Notes under the pieces: model-generated
Databases searched by the model: none
Told to the model about the DNA's origin: nothing
Seen by the model: the letters and a program-made list of their open reading frames with translations, nothing else
Source: Bacteroidetes bacterium ADurb.Bin013
Lineage (GTDB): Bacteria > Bacteroidota > Bacteroidia > Bacteroidales > UBA932
DNA length: 64,000 nucleotides
Direction: 5' to 3'
Assembly: GCA_002071385.1 (NCBI GenBank)
Contig: MWFB01000007.1
Span: 24,852-88,851, forward strand
Translations under genes and position numbers: made by a program
Shown here: positions 16,242-24,582 of the stretch, in pieces
How the letters are laid out: each line of letters starts with the position of its first letter
Numbering within the stretch: the stretch's first letter is position 1

Positions 16242-17291
16242 ATGGAATTGTTCAAAAAATCTGTTATTCTAATTGTTTTTAGCCTTCTGGCACTCCTGTC
16301 TTCGTGTAGGTCAAAGCCGGAAAAGCACGAGCAATTATCACTCCCGGTAAATGTGCGTGTTCATACTGTTTCCGAAACCACTTTAGGATCGGAAAGGGAG
16401 TATGTAGGTGTGTTGGAAGAATCGAACAATGTCTTGTTGAGCTTTCCGGCTCCGGGGAAAATTAAAAACGTTTATGTCACAGAAGGGCAGGCGGTCCGGG
16501 AAGGACAATTACTTGCCCAGATCGATGCCGGGCTGCTGGAGAACATGCATGCCACTACGGCAGCCACGCTCAGACAGGCAGAAGATGCCTACCAGAGAAT
16601 GACACTGCTGTATGAATCCCAGAGCCTTCCGGAAATACAATACGTCGATATCCAGACAAAGCTTGAACAGGCCAGGTCTGCCGAGCGCATATCGGCAATG
16701 GCCCTGGCCGAAACCAAACTCATTGCCCCACAACGCGGGGTGGTGGGAAAACGCATGATGGAGCCCGGAATGAACGTATTGCCTGATCAGCCGGTGCTGA
16801 CTTTATTGAATACGCACAACCCCGTGGTCAAGGTTTCTGTTCCTGAAAATGAGATATTTGACACCAGAACCGGACAGGAGGCCCGCATTGTGGTAGGAGC
16901 ACTCCGGAATCTGGAACTGGAGGGAAAGGTAACAGAAAAAGGCGTGCAGGCACACCCTTATACCCATGGTTACGAAGTCAGGATTTCTCTTGACCGGGAA
17001 GTTCCGGGGTTGCTTCCGGGCATGGTCTGCAAGGTTTTTCTACGTAACCTGCCCACGGAGGTTGCCCTTGTGGTGCCGGTTCGCGCCGTGCTTCCCCTGG
17101 AATTCGGCAAAGGTCATTTTGTTTGGCTCCTGGACCAGGATAATGTAGCCCAAAGAAGGATGGTCCAGGTGGGTGAGATTGTGCCTGGGGGGATCTCGGT
17201 CCTGAAAGGAATTACTCCCGGAGACAGGATTGTGGTGGAAGGATATCAGAGATTGAGCGAAAACATTAAGGTAACCGTTACAAATGAGTAG
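16242..17291 (+). CDS. RND efflux periplasmic adaptor (membrane fusion protein), lipoprotein
   Basis: 349 residues from the ATG at 16242; an in-frame ATG at 16140 was rejected because it reads through the queH start and promoter region. The N-terminus is a lipoprotein signal with lipobox LLSSC, so the protein is anchored to a membrane in the periplasm. Next come the HlyD/biotinyl-lipoyl half motif (PGKIKNVYVTEGQAVREGQ), a helical hairpin around residues 95-150, and the second half-lipoyl segment with beta-barrel. It links the inner-membrane pump to the outer-membrane channel of the next two genes. Overlaps the pump gene by 8 bp. Substrate unknown. Confidence 0.9.
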   Translation: MELFKKSVILIVFSLLALLSSCRSKPEKHEQLSLPVNVRVHTVSETTLGSEREYVGVLEESNNVLLSFPAPGKIKNVYVTEGQAVREGQLLAQIDAGLLENMHATTAATLRQAEDAYQRMTLLYESQSLPEIQYVDIQTKLEQARSAERISAMALAETKLIAPQRGVVGKRMMEPGMNVLPDQPVLTLLNTHNPVVKVSVPENEIFDTRTGQEARIVVGALRNLELEGKVTEKGVQAHPYTHGYEVRISLDREVPGLLPGMVCKVFLRNLPTEVALVVPVRAVLPLEFGKGHFVWLLDQDNVAQRRMVQVGEIVPGGISVLKGITPGDRIVVEGYQRLSENIKVTVTNE

Positions 17292-20200
17292 AAAGCGAAG
17301 AGGCGTTGTCGAGTGGACGATGCACAACCATAAGATCGTTTTGCTGCTGGTTGCTTTCCTTGTCGGCCTGGGTATCTTTGCTTTGCCCAATATGCCTAAA
17401 AAGGAATATCCCGATTTTACCATCCGCAATGCCCTGGTTGTGGGTGTATACCCGGGAGCTTCATCGGAGCAGGTGGAAGAACAACTTACCATCCCACTGG
17501 AAAAACGTATCCTCAGCTATAAAGAGATCGATCGTGAAAAGACTTACTCCCTGACCCGTGAAGGGATGGTCTACTTTGTCCTGGATCTTACAGAAAAGGA
17601 GAAATCGCCACGCAATTTCTATGCGAACCTCCGCCTCGACCTGGATGAATTCAAAGCCCAGCTGCCACCCGGAGTTTTGCCGCTGATGGTCATGAGTGAG
17701 TTTGGAGAAACCTCGGCCATTCTTATTACCCTTGAAAGCGAATCCCTGACATACGACCAGTTGGATGATTATCTTGACAGGCTGGAAGGGCGCCTCAGGC
17801 CGCTGCCCATAGTAACCAATATCAAACGTTATGGCCTTCAGCAGGAACAGATTAACATTTACCTGGACAAAGAGAAACTGGCTGCCTATTCTTTGAATAC
17901 GCAACAGATTATGGCGCAACTCTTTACTTCAGGCCTGGTTACTTCTGCCGGAACGGTCAATACACTCAACGGGAGCATACCGGTCCACATGAACAATGCC
18001 TATCAGAACGAAAATCAAATCCTGGAACAGCCGGTTTACTTTGATCCTTCGGGCAATGTCCTTCGTGTCAAGGATATTGGACGTGTCAGCAAAGAATATC
18101 AGGTTCCCGCTTCTTATATAACAAACAACGGGAAAAAATGCCTGCTCCTGTCCATGGAAATGAGCAAGGGATTTGATATGGTGAAATTGGGAAAACAGGT
18201 GGACCTGGTATTGAAGGACTTTGAATCTGAACTTCCTCCTGATGTAAGCGTTTTCCGAATTGCAGACCAGCCCCAGGTGGTGAAGGATTCGGTTTATTCA
18301 TTCCTAAAGGAAATGCTTCTGGCCGTTTTGACAGTCATTGCTGTCATGATGGTAATGCTTCCACTGCGTGTGGCTTCTGTTGCCGCAGCAACCATTCCCA
18401 TAACCATATTCATATCCTTGGGAATGATGTATGTCCTTGGTTTCGAGATCAATACCGTGACTCTGGCTTCCCTTCTGGTTGTCCTGGGCATGGTCGTGGA
18501 TGACAGCATAGTGGTCATAGACAATTATATGACCCTGCTGGACCAGGGCATGAGTCGTTGGAAAGCTTCCATTACTGCCGCCAATTCCTACTTTAAATCC
18601 GTCTTTTCGGCTACACTGGCTATCAGTATAACCTTTTTCCCCTTTTATTTCACATTTCCCGAAAATTATGTAGAGTTCATCTTTATGGCGCCCTGGACTA
18701 TTTCCATTTCCCTGATGGTTTCTTTGTTGGTTGCCATGCTGTTCGTGCCTTATTTCCAGTACTTTACTATCCGAAAAGGATTGAAACAGGTGGTGGAAAA
18801 ACAACGGCAAAAAAGTAAAAGAGGAATTTCAATCCTGGAATTATTCGGAGTATTCTATGAAAAGACTTTACGCAAATCCTTTGCCCATCCCAAATGGGTG
18901 ATAGCAGTCATCATACTTTTCCTGGTATTGCCGGTGTTTGTATACCAGCAATTACCCAAGCGCCTGATGCCCATGGCAGACAGAAATCAATTCGTGGTTG
19001 AGATTTACCTGCCGTTCGGTTCTTCTTTAGGTGAAACAGAAAAGCTGACAGATTCCCTGCGCAGGCTGATGGAGCAGGATGAGCGGGTATTGGCTATCAC
19101 CTCTTTTGTAGGAACCACTGCTCCCCGTTTTCAGGCTTCCTACACGCCTCAGGTCCCCGGGCCACACTTCGGACAATTTATTGTCAACACACCATCATAC
19201 AAGGCCACAGAAAACCTTGTTGCCTTATTTCAGGAAAAGTACATGCATTATTTCCCCGGCACCTATGTCCGGGTAAGACGCCTGGATTATTCCCTCCTTT
19301 CGGCCAATGAAGTAGAAGTGAGGCTCAAGGGAGAGAACAAACAGGCCATGATGAAGCTGGCAGATTCACTTGCGACTGAATTCAGGAAAATCCCCCATAT
19401 AGCCAGTGTCCGTTCCGATTTCGGGGGAATGCAATATGGTGTGGGAGTGCATGTAGATCCCATAGCGGCATCCCACGTGGGTATCAATCCGGGATTACTG
19501 TCACTTAACCTGGCATCCAGGTATTCCGGGGTACCTGTGACTTCCATATGGTCAGACGGAAAAACGGTTCCTGTGCTGATCCGGACAGACAGACAAAACG
19601 AAACGCCTTCCCCTGATAGGCTGGGAGACGAATACGTACAGGGAATCATCCCGGGTGCGGGTGTTCCCTTGCGCCAGATTGCCATACTGGAACCGGAATG
19701 GAACATATCCCAGATTGTCCGCAGGAACGGGTATCCAACACTCACCCTCATGATGGACCTGAAATACGGAAAAATATCCACCGACGTGTTTGACCAGGTA
19801 GTTGAGATTATGGAGGATACACCCATGCCCGATGGTGTCTGGTACGAATACGGCGGCACCTACCAGGCCGATAAATCCATGATGCCCGGAATAATAAAAG
19901 GGGTGGCTATTGCCATTTTCCTGATCTTTCTGATCCTGCTTTTTCACTTCAATAAAGTCTCCCTTTCCTTACTGGTCATGGGATCTACTATGCTTAGCAT
20001 TCTGGGGGCCTTTGCCGGAACCTGGGTACTCGGTCTGCCGGTAAGCCTGACCACTTTCCTGGGATTGGTAACCTTGATTGGACTGGTGGTTCGCAACGGC
20101 ATTATCATGTTCGATTACGCCGAGACGCTCCGCGGGGAAGGCTATTCTGTAAAGGAAGCGGCATTTATGGCAGGGTGCAGGCGCATCCGGCCCATATTCC

Positions 20201-20406
20201 AGACATCTTCCTCTACAGCTGTCGCAGTCATCCCTATGCTGATCACCAACGATTCGCTCTGGGCACCCATGGCCGCCACCATCTTTTTTGGTGTTCTCAC
20301 TTCAATGTTCTTTGTGTCTGTTTTTCTGCCAGTTATTTATTGGCTCTTTTACAGGAAACAGGACAGGATCAAATCTATTCGTGAACCTGAAAAACTGACA
20401 TTATAA
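17284..20406 (+). CDS. RND-family multidrug/solute efflux transporter
   Basis: 1040 residues, the full length of AcrB/HAE1-type pumps. One membrane segment at the N-terminus, a large periplasmic loop, a block of membrane helices at about 340-500, a second periplasmic loop, and another helix block at about 870-1020. Segment VVLGMVVDDSIVVIDNY near residue 400 corresponds to TM4 and carries adjacent Asp residues, as required for proton relay. Middle gene of a pump-adaptor-channel operon; overlaps both neighbours (8 bp and 1 bp). Which compound it exports cannot be inferred. Confidence 0.93.
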   Translation: MSRKRRGVVEWTMHNHKIVLLLVAFLVGLGIFALPNMPKKEYPDFTIRNALVVGVYPGASSEQVEEQLTIPLEKRILSYKEIDREKTYSLTREGMVYFVLDLTEKEKSPRNFYANLRLDLDEFKAQLPPGVLPLMVMSEFGETSAILITLESESLTYDQLDDYLDRLEGRLRPLPIVTNIKRYGLQQEQINIYLDKEKLAAYSLNTQQIMAQLFTSGLVTSAGTVNTLNGSIPVHMNNAYQNENQILEQPVYFDPSGNVLRVKDIGRVSKEYQVPASYITNNGKKCLLLSMEMSKGFDMVKLGKQVDLVLKDFESELPPDVSVFRIADQPQVVKDSVYSFLKEMLLAVLTVIAVMMVMLPLRVASVAAATIPITIFISLGMMYVLGFEINTVTLASLLVVLGMVVDDSIVVIDNYMTLLDQGMSRWKASITAANSYFKSVFSATLAISITFFPFYFTFPENYVEFIFMAPWTISISLMVSLLVAMLFVPYFQYFTIRKGLKQVVEKQRQKSKRGISILELFGVFYEKTLRKSFAHPKWVIAVIILFLVLPVFVYQQLPKRLMPMADRNQFVVEIYLPFGSSLGETEKLTDSLRRLMEQDERVLAITSFVGTTAPRFQASYTPQVPGPHFGQFIVNTPSYKATENLVALFQEKYMHYFPGTYVRVRRLDYSLLSANEVEVRLKGENKQAMMKLADSLATEFRKIPHIASVRSDFGGMQYGVGVHVDPIAASHVGINPGLLSLNLASRYSGVPVTSIWSDGKTVPVLIRTDRQNETPSPDRLGDEYVQGIIPGAGVPLRQIAILEPEWNISQIVRRNGYPTLTLMMDLKYGKISTDVFDQVVEIMEDTPMPDGVWYEYGGTYQADKSMMPGIIKGVAIAIFLIFLILLFHFNKVSLSLLVMGSTMLSILGAFAGTWVLGLPVSLTTFLGLVTLIGLVVRNGIIMFDYAETLRGEGYSVKEAAFMAGCRRIRPIFQTSSSTAVAVIPMLITNDSLWAPMAATIFFGVLTSMFFVSVFLPVIYWLFYRKQDRIKSIREPEKLTL

Positions 20407-21689
20407 TGAGGAAGACCATTTACCTGATAATTACGCTCTGTTTTCCTGCCATGCTTCAGCCTCTGACAGCCCAACCTTATACCCTGGAAGCATGCAGGCA
20501 GATGACCCTTGAAAATAATGCGCTCCTAAAGGAGATGAAGATAGGGGAAGAAATATCACGCCAGGTGAAAAAACAAGCCCTTACATACTTTTTTCCCAAT
20601 ATTTCCGCCTTTGGAATGGGATTCCAGGCAAGCAATCCCATCATATCGCTGGATCTGGGAATGCTCGGCAGCATGGCTTTGCTTAAGGACGGATTACTGG
20701 TCAGCGCAATGGCAGTTCAGCCTGTTTTCATGGGAGGGAAGATCTTTTATTCGACAAAGCTTGCCGATACGGGCATTCATGCCAGCGAACTATTCACAGT
20801 ACAGAAAGAGGATGAGGTGCTGGCCAAGACAGAAGAGTACTACTGGTTGTTGTATTCATTGTACGAGAAAAGAAAAACCGTTGCCATAATGCAGCAAGTC
20901 CTGGATTCCCTTTACAAAGACGTGCAACAGGCCGTTAATGCAGGTGTCCTGGGACAAAACGAAGTGTTGAAGGTTAAATTGCAGCAACATACCCTGAGTA
21001 CAAAAAATGTGGAACTCGAGAACGGTATTTTCCTGGCCAACATGGCCCTGGCACGTCAGATGGGTTTGCCCGTAGATTCACTGGACAATTTTATGATTAC
21101 TTTTCCTGCTGACTTTCAGCCTGAAGATCCCATGCAATATTACCTGGATCCGTCTTCTGTGCTTTCGCTCAGGACAGAATACAAGCTCCTGGAAATGGGA
21201 GTCCGTGCCGCCGCACTGGAAAAAAAGATCGAAACTGCTTCCTATATGCCCCAGGTAGGGGTTGGAGCCTTTTATTATTATGAAAACCTGCTAGACAAAA
21301 ACAACTGGAACGGAGCCGTCATGGCAGCCGTTCGTGTTCCCATATCAGACTGGTCCAGGGGTTCTTTTGCCATCCGTCAGAGGAAGCTTGAGGAGGAAAA
21401 AGCACAAATTCGCAAGGAAGACGGTGAGCAACAATTGCTGATGCAAATCCGCCAGGCCTGGGGCTCTTTCACAGAGTCATACCAGAAATACCTACTGGCA
21501 GAACTTACTGTTGAAGAATCGCAGGAAAATGCTCGTTTAAACGAGACTTTTTACAGGGCAGGTACGGTTAGCCTGACCGAATTGCTGGCCGCCCGGGGTT
21601 TTCTGCAGCAAAGCCAGGATCAAAGGATTGATGCCATAAAGGATTACCAGGTTGCAAAAAGCATATACCTGCAGGTCACCGGACGCTGA
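20406..21689 (+). CDS. TolC-family outer-membrane efflux channel
   Basis: 427 residues with an N-terminal signal peptide (cleavage after LTAQ). Two repeats of long alpha-helical hairpins are visible, including the YTLEACRQMTLENNALLKEM start typical of the OEP family and a late FYRAGTVSLTELLAARG motif. It forms the trimeric outer-membrane channel for the preceding adaptor and pump. Its ATG shares the last A of the pump's TAA. It converges with the minus-strand outer-membrane module, 6 bp apart; the short AAATAATTTATTT palindrome there is at most a weak terminator. Confidence 0.92.
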   Translation: MRKTIYLIITLCFPAMLQPLTAQPYTLEACRQMTLENNALLKEMKIGEEISRQVKKQALTYFFPNISAFGMGFQASNPIISLDLGMLGSMALLKDGLLVSAMAVQPVFMGGKIFYSTKLADTGIHASELFTVQKEDEVLAKTEEYYWLLYSLYEKRKTVAIMQQVLDSLYKDVQQAVNAGVLGQNEVLKVKLQQHTLSTKNVELENGIFLANMALARQMGLPVDSLDNFMITFPADFQPEDPMQYYLDPSSVLSLRTEYKLLEMGVRAAALEKKIETASYMPQVGVGAFYYYENLLDKNNWNGAVMAAVRVPISDWSRGSFAIRQRKLEEEKAQIRKEDGEQQLLMQIRQAWGSFTESYQKYLLAELTVEESQENARLNETFYRAGTVSLTELLAARGFLQQSQDQRIDAIKDYQVAKSIYLQVTGR

Positions 21690-21695
21690 AATAAT

Positions 21696-23384
21696 TTATT
21701 TGACAACAAATTCTGCAGAAGTCCTGAAGGCTTTTCCATCAAGGCTCATTCCCTCGGCAACAACTACAAAAGTGCCCTTCGTTTGAGGGGTTGTTGTCCT
21801 GAGTGTGACAGGTTCTTCATCTTTCAGGTCTACCCGGGGATTCCAGTACATGGTATGGCGCAGGTCCGGCAAACGGCTGCCGGGTGATACCACCCCGAAA
21901 GCATAGTGATTCTGTACCCCCTGGAATTCATGTATCCTCATGGATCCTTCCAGTTCCAGGTCAGGAAAGTCTCCCCGGTAAGTTTTCAGGAATAGTATCC
22001 CGTTGTAATATATCGGGCCGAAGGCATATTTATCGGGATAGATCACTATCTCCCTTACAAGGGCGGGATCGTATGAGTATATCTTTTCGTGGTCCATAAC
22101 CGGAATGCCGTCCAATAGCACAAGGGGAGGGGTGGGATCGTCCACGTAAAAGGCAACTCCCGCTGCATCTCTCAATCGCAACTGCAGCACACGGGTACCG
22201 CCGATAGTCCTGAAACGGGCTTCTCTGATGAATTCCACCATGACTTCTCCCATGGTCGGGAAACGAGTGTACTCGTCCAGCTTGTATACGATTCCCGAGT
22301 TTTCGAACAACAGGTTAGTCTCGGCTTTTTCTTCCCTGAACAATGTGTCCAGCCGGAAGGCCTGCGACAGCTGGATACCCAGGCTTCTTTCCTTCAGTAC
22401 GGGCTGTTGGTTCTTATCAAGGACCAGCTCTGGAAGCTCTTCAACCGGGGGATCCATGTAGACTGAATCCAGCACCAGGTGATACTTTGTTTCGTTCAAT
22501 GAAGGAACGTGACTTACCAATGTCCCGTTCCCATATAGGTTAGAGGTGAAAAAACGCACGCTGCCATTCTCCCTTATCTCTCCGGTATAATACTGGACCT
22601 GGTCTCCCGCAATTGAAATATACGATCCAAAACCCCCTTTGGGTGCTACAGGGTTGTTGTTTTCGTCCACTACATGTCCGCGGATGATCTCTCCCGGGTA
22701 ATCAACCCTCCACAGGGGGAAAGGGGTAAATACCTGGTTCCTTGTACTGTCAACTACAGATGATATGGATGGATTCCTGTAATGGTTCAAATTGTCTTTT
22801 CTGAAAACTGAAACTGATAGCGATACTTCTCCAGGCATGTGATTGCTGAGCGTAATCCTGACCTCTTCACCGGATTCGTAAGCTTTTCTGTCAGTCAACA
22901 CGCTGATTTCCCGTGTATTTTCCTGTGTCAGTCCGGGGTAATGTACAGGTCCTGTTCCGGAAGCAAGCCTTACCTTGTCGGAACGTAGTGATGTAAGCGG
23001 GTTGTAAACTGTAACGATCCTGGAAAAATAATTCTGTTCACTTTCCGAATACATGTACCGTGTATAGGCTATCAACCGGTAATTTCCGGTGGGAAGGGAA
23101 ACAGGCAGGGCAATCAGACCGCTTCCCCGGCCTTTTGCAAGGGCGATCTTTGCCTGTACCACTGAACCGGAAAGATTTTGAAGCTCCAGGTAGGCAACTG
23201 CGCTCACAAGAGATGGTTTTCCCATCACGGCATCATAGCAAAAGCAGGATATCCAGATGTGTTCTCCTGCAAGATAACTCTCTTTGTCCGTGACCAGGTA
23301 CAGGCGTTCATGCAGCATAGGGGGCTGTGCCTGTAATAACAGGGAAGATGCAGATAGTAAAAGTACTGTAAGAATCCGTTTCAT
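21696..23384 (-). CDS. Secreted MG2/TonB-plug-like protein of the TonB-receptor module
   Basis: 562 residues with a signal peptide (cleavage after LLLQAQ). The first ~130 residues resemble the MG2 domain of alpha-2-macroglobulin-like proteins (LYLVTDKESYLAGEHIWISCF, YRLIAYTRYMY). A region near residues 420-480 resembles a TonB-receptor plug (PPLVLLDGIPVMDH followed by VREIVIYPDKYAFG), although there is no barrel. Such proteins are common in Bacteroidota and often lie with TonB receptors; their function is not established. It is the last gene of a four-gene unit (28064 to 21696), 11 bp after the DUF4249 gene. A role at the outer membrane is inference. Confidence 0.75.
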   Translation of the reverse strand: MKRILTVLLLSASSLLLQAQPPMLHERLYLVTDKESYLAGEHIWISCFCYDAVMGKPSLVSAVAYLELQNLSGSVVQAKIALAKGRGSGLIALPVSLPTGNYRLIAYTRYMYSESEQNYFSRIVTVYNPLTSLRSDKVRLASGTGPVHYPGLTQENTREISVLTDRKAYESGEEVRITLSNHMPGEVSLSVSVFRKDNLNHYRNPSISSVVDSTRNQVFTPFPLWRVDYPGEIIRGHVVDENNNPVAPKGGFGSYISIAGDQVQYYTGEIRENGSVRFFTSNLYGNGTLVSHVPSLNETKYHLVLDSVYMDPPVEELPELVLDKNQQPVLKERSLGIQLSQAFRLDTLFREEKAETNLLFENSGIVYKLDEYTRFPTMGEVMVEFIREARFRTIGGTRVLQLRLRDAAGVAFYVDDPTPPLVLLDGIPVMDHEKIYSYDPALVREIVIYPDKYAFGPIYYNGILFLKTYRGDFPDLELEGSMRIHEFQGVQNHYAFGVVSPGSRLPDLRHTMYWNPRVDLKDEEPVTLRTTTPQTKGTFVVVAEGMSLDGKAFRTSAEFVVK

Positions 23385-23395
23385 GAGTACAACTT

Positions 23396-24571
23396 TTAAA
23401 ATCTAGGCCATTCGGCAGGCCAGAACGATGGAACCTCCGGTTTTCCGCCTTTGCTCCGGCAGTCGATACATCTGGTAAGGTTCCAGTAGCTAACACCGGC
23501 CAGGGGGTCAATGGTGTGGGGGGAAAATCCCTGCTGGATAAGAGCAATCATGAAGCCTACTGTCGAATTAAGAGGCACAACAGTATCTGGCGGCATGGGT
23601 TCGCGGACATATCCAGGTAGTCCTATGCAGCTGATAAACAGCCTTTTTCTTACAGAGTTGCAGACAGACACAAATCCTATGGCACGTACTGAAGGATCGG
23701 TCACGCAGCTTATATTACCTCTGATCTCGTTTGGCTGGGGCGAAAAAATATCACCAATGTCGTATGAGTTCTTACGCATGTTTTCCATATACAGATAGGC
23801 ATCATTGTCCAGAACTGTCTGGACCACCTCTATGGAATAATGCTGGGTTATCCGGATGTCGCGAAAATCGATTGAATGGATCTCCAGGTCGATTATCCTG
23901 TCCTGGACCAGTGAGGAAGTCTCTACGAGTAGAATTTCAGAGGATCCACGACTGTTCCAGCAGCGATACATCCACGGTCTGGAAGCTATTGTTTCCTTAA
24001 CTTTGGAGACGTCAAAATAACAGTATGCCGGCATCTGTGACACGTAATCCCATGTTTCCGTGTAGTTCCAGTAATAATACTTGGACATCCCGGCATCATC
24101 ATGTGAACTGACGAATATGCGAATTTTTTGTTCCAGCGTATCAATGATGTAATCCAGTTCCATATCGCTGCTGTGCCGGGATTTCCGGAAATCAGTCTCG
24201 TAGGTTTGCCCGTCCTGTGACTCTATCACCAGCTGGTATTCTTCTTCCAGGCTTGGCCGCAGTCCGGAAAAATCAAAAAGATATTCACCATAGGCGGTGA
24301 CGGTATCTGCCTTGTATGTCTGTCCCTTGCTGTCTCGGACGAAAACCCTGGCATTGCGCTCAATTTTAATGGTTCTCTGACCGTACTGATAGGTGCTTAT
24401 GGGGGCACTCCTGGTGATACGGATACTGAAGGGACCGGTCAGCGATATGTTCCCTTCCACCACAATGATATCATCCAGGTTGACCAGTTCTTCCGGCTCA
24501 TAGGGTACGATACAGGACACCCAGATCAGTGCCGGAAACACTATCCCAAAAAGCTTCAATAGGTATTTCAT
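23396..24571 (-). CDS. DUF4249 lipoprotein
   Basis: 391 residues from the ATG at 24571 (an ATG two codons upstream, 24577, is also possible). Lipoprotein signal with lipobox WVSC, then the family hallmark YEPEELVNLDDIIVVEGNIS at residues ~25-45, followed by a beta-rich body. DUF4249 proteins are regularly encoded next to TonB receptors that have an N-terminal carboxypeptidase-like domain, as here, and are thought to be outer-membrane surface partners of the receptor; the ligand is unknown. A C-terminal CIDCRSKGG motif carries two Cys that may form a disulfide with a third (VSCI is lipidated). Confidence 0.85.
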   Translation of the reverse strand: MKYLLKLFGIVFPALIWVSCIVPYEPEELVNLDDIIVVEGNISLTGPFSIRITRSAPISTYQYGQRTIKIERNARVFVRDSKGQTYKADTVTAYGEYLFDFSGLRPSLEEEYQLVIESQDGQTYETDFRKSRHSSDMELDYIIDTLEQKIRIFVSSHDDAGMSKYYYWNYTETWDYVSQMPAYCYFDVSKVKETIASRPWMYRCWNSRGSSEILLVETSSLVQDRIIDLEIHSIDFRDIRITQHYSIEVVQTVLDNDAYLYMENMRKNSYDIGDIFSPQPNEIRGNISCVTDPSVRAIGFVSVCNSVRKRLFISCIGLPGYVREPMPPDTVVPLNSTVGFMIALIQQGFSPHTIDPLAGVSYWNLTRCIDCRSKGGKPEVPSFWPAEWPRF

Positions 24572-24582
24572 AGGCATTGAGA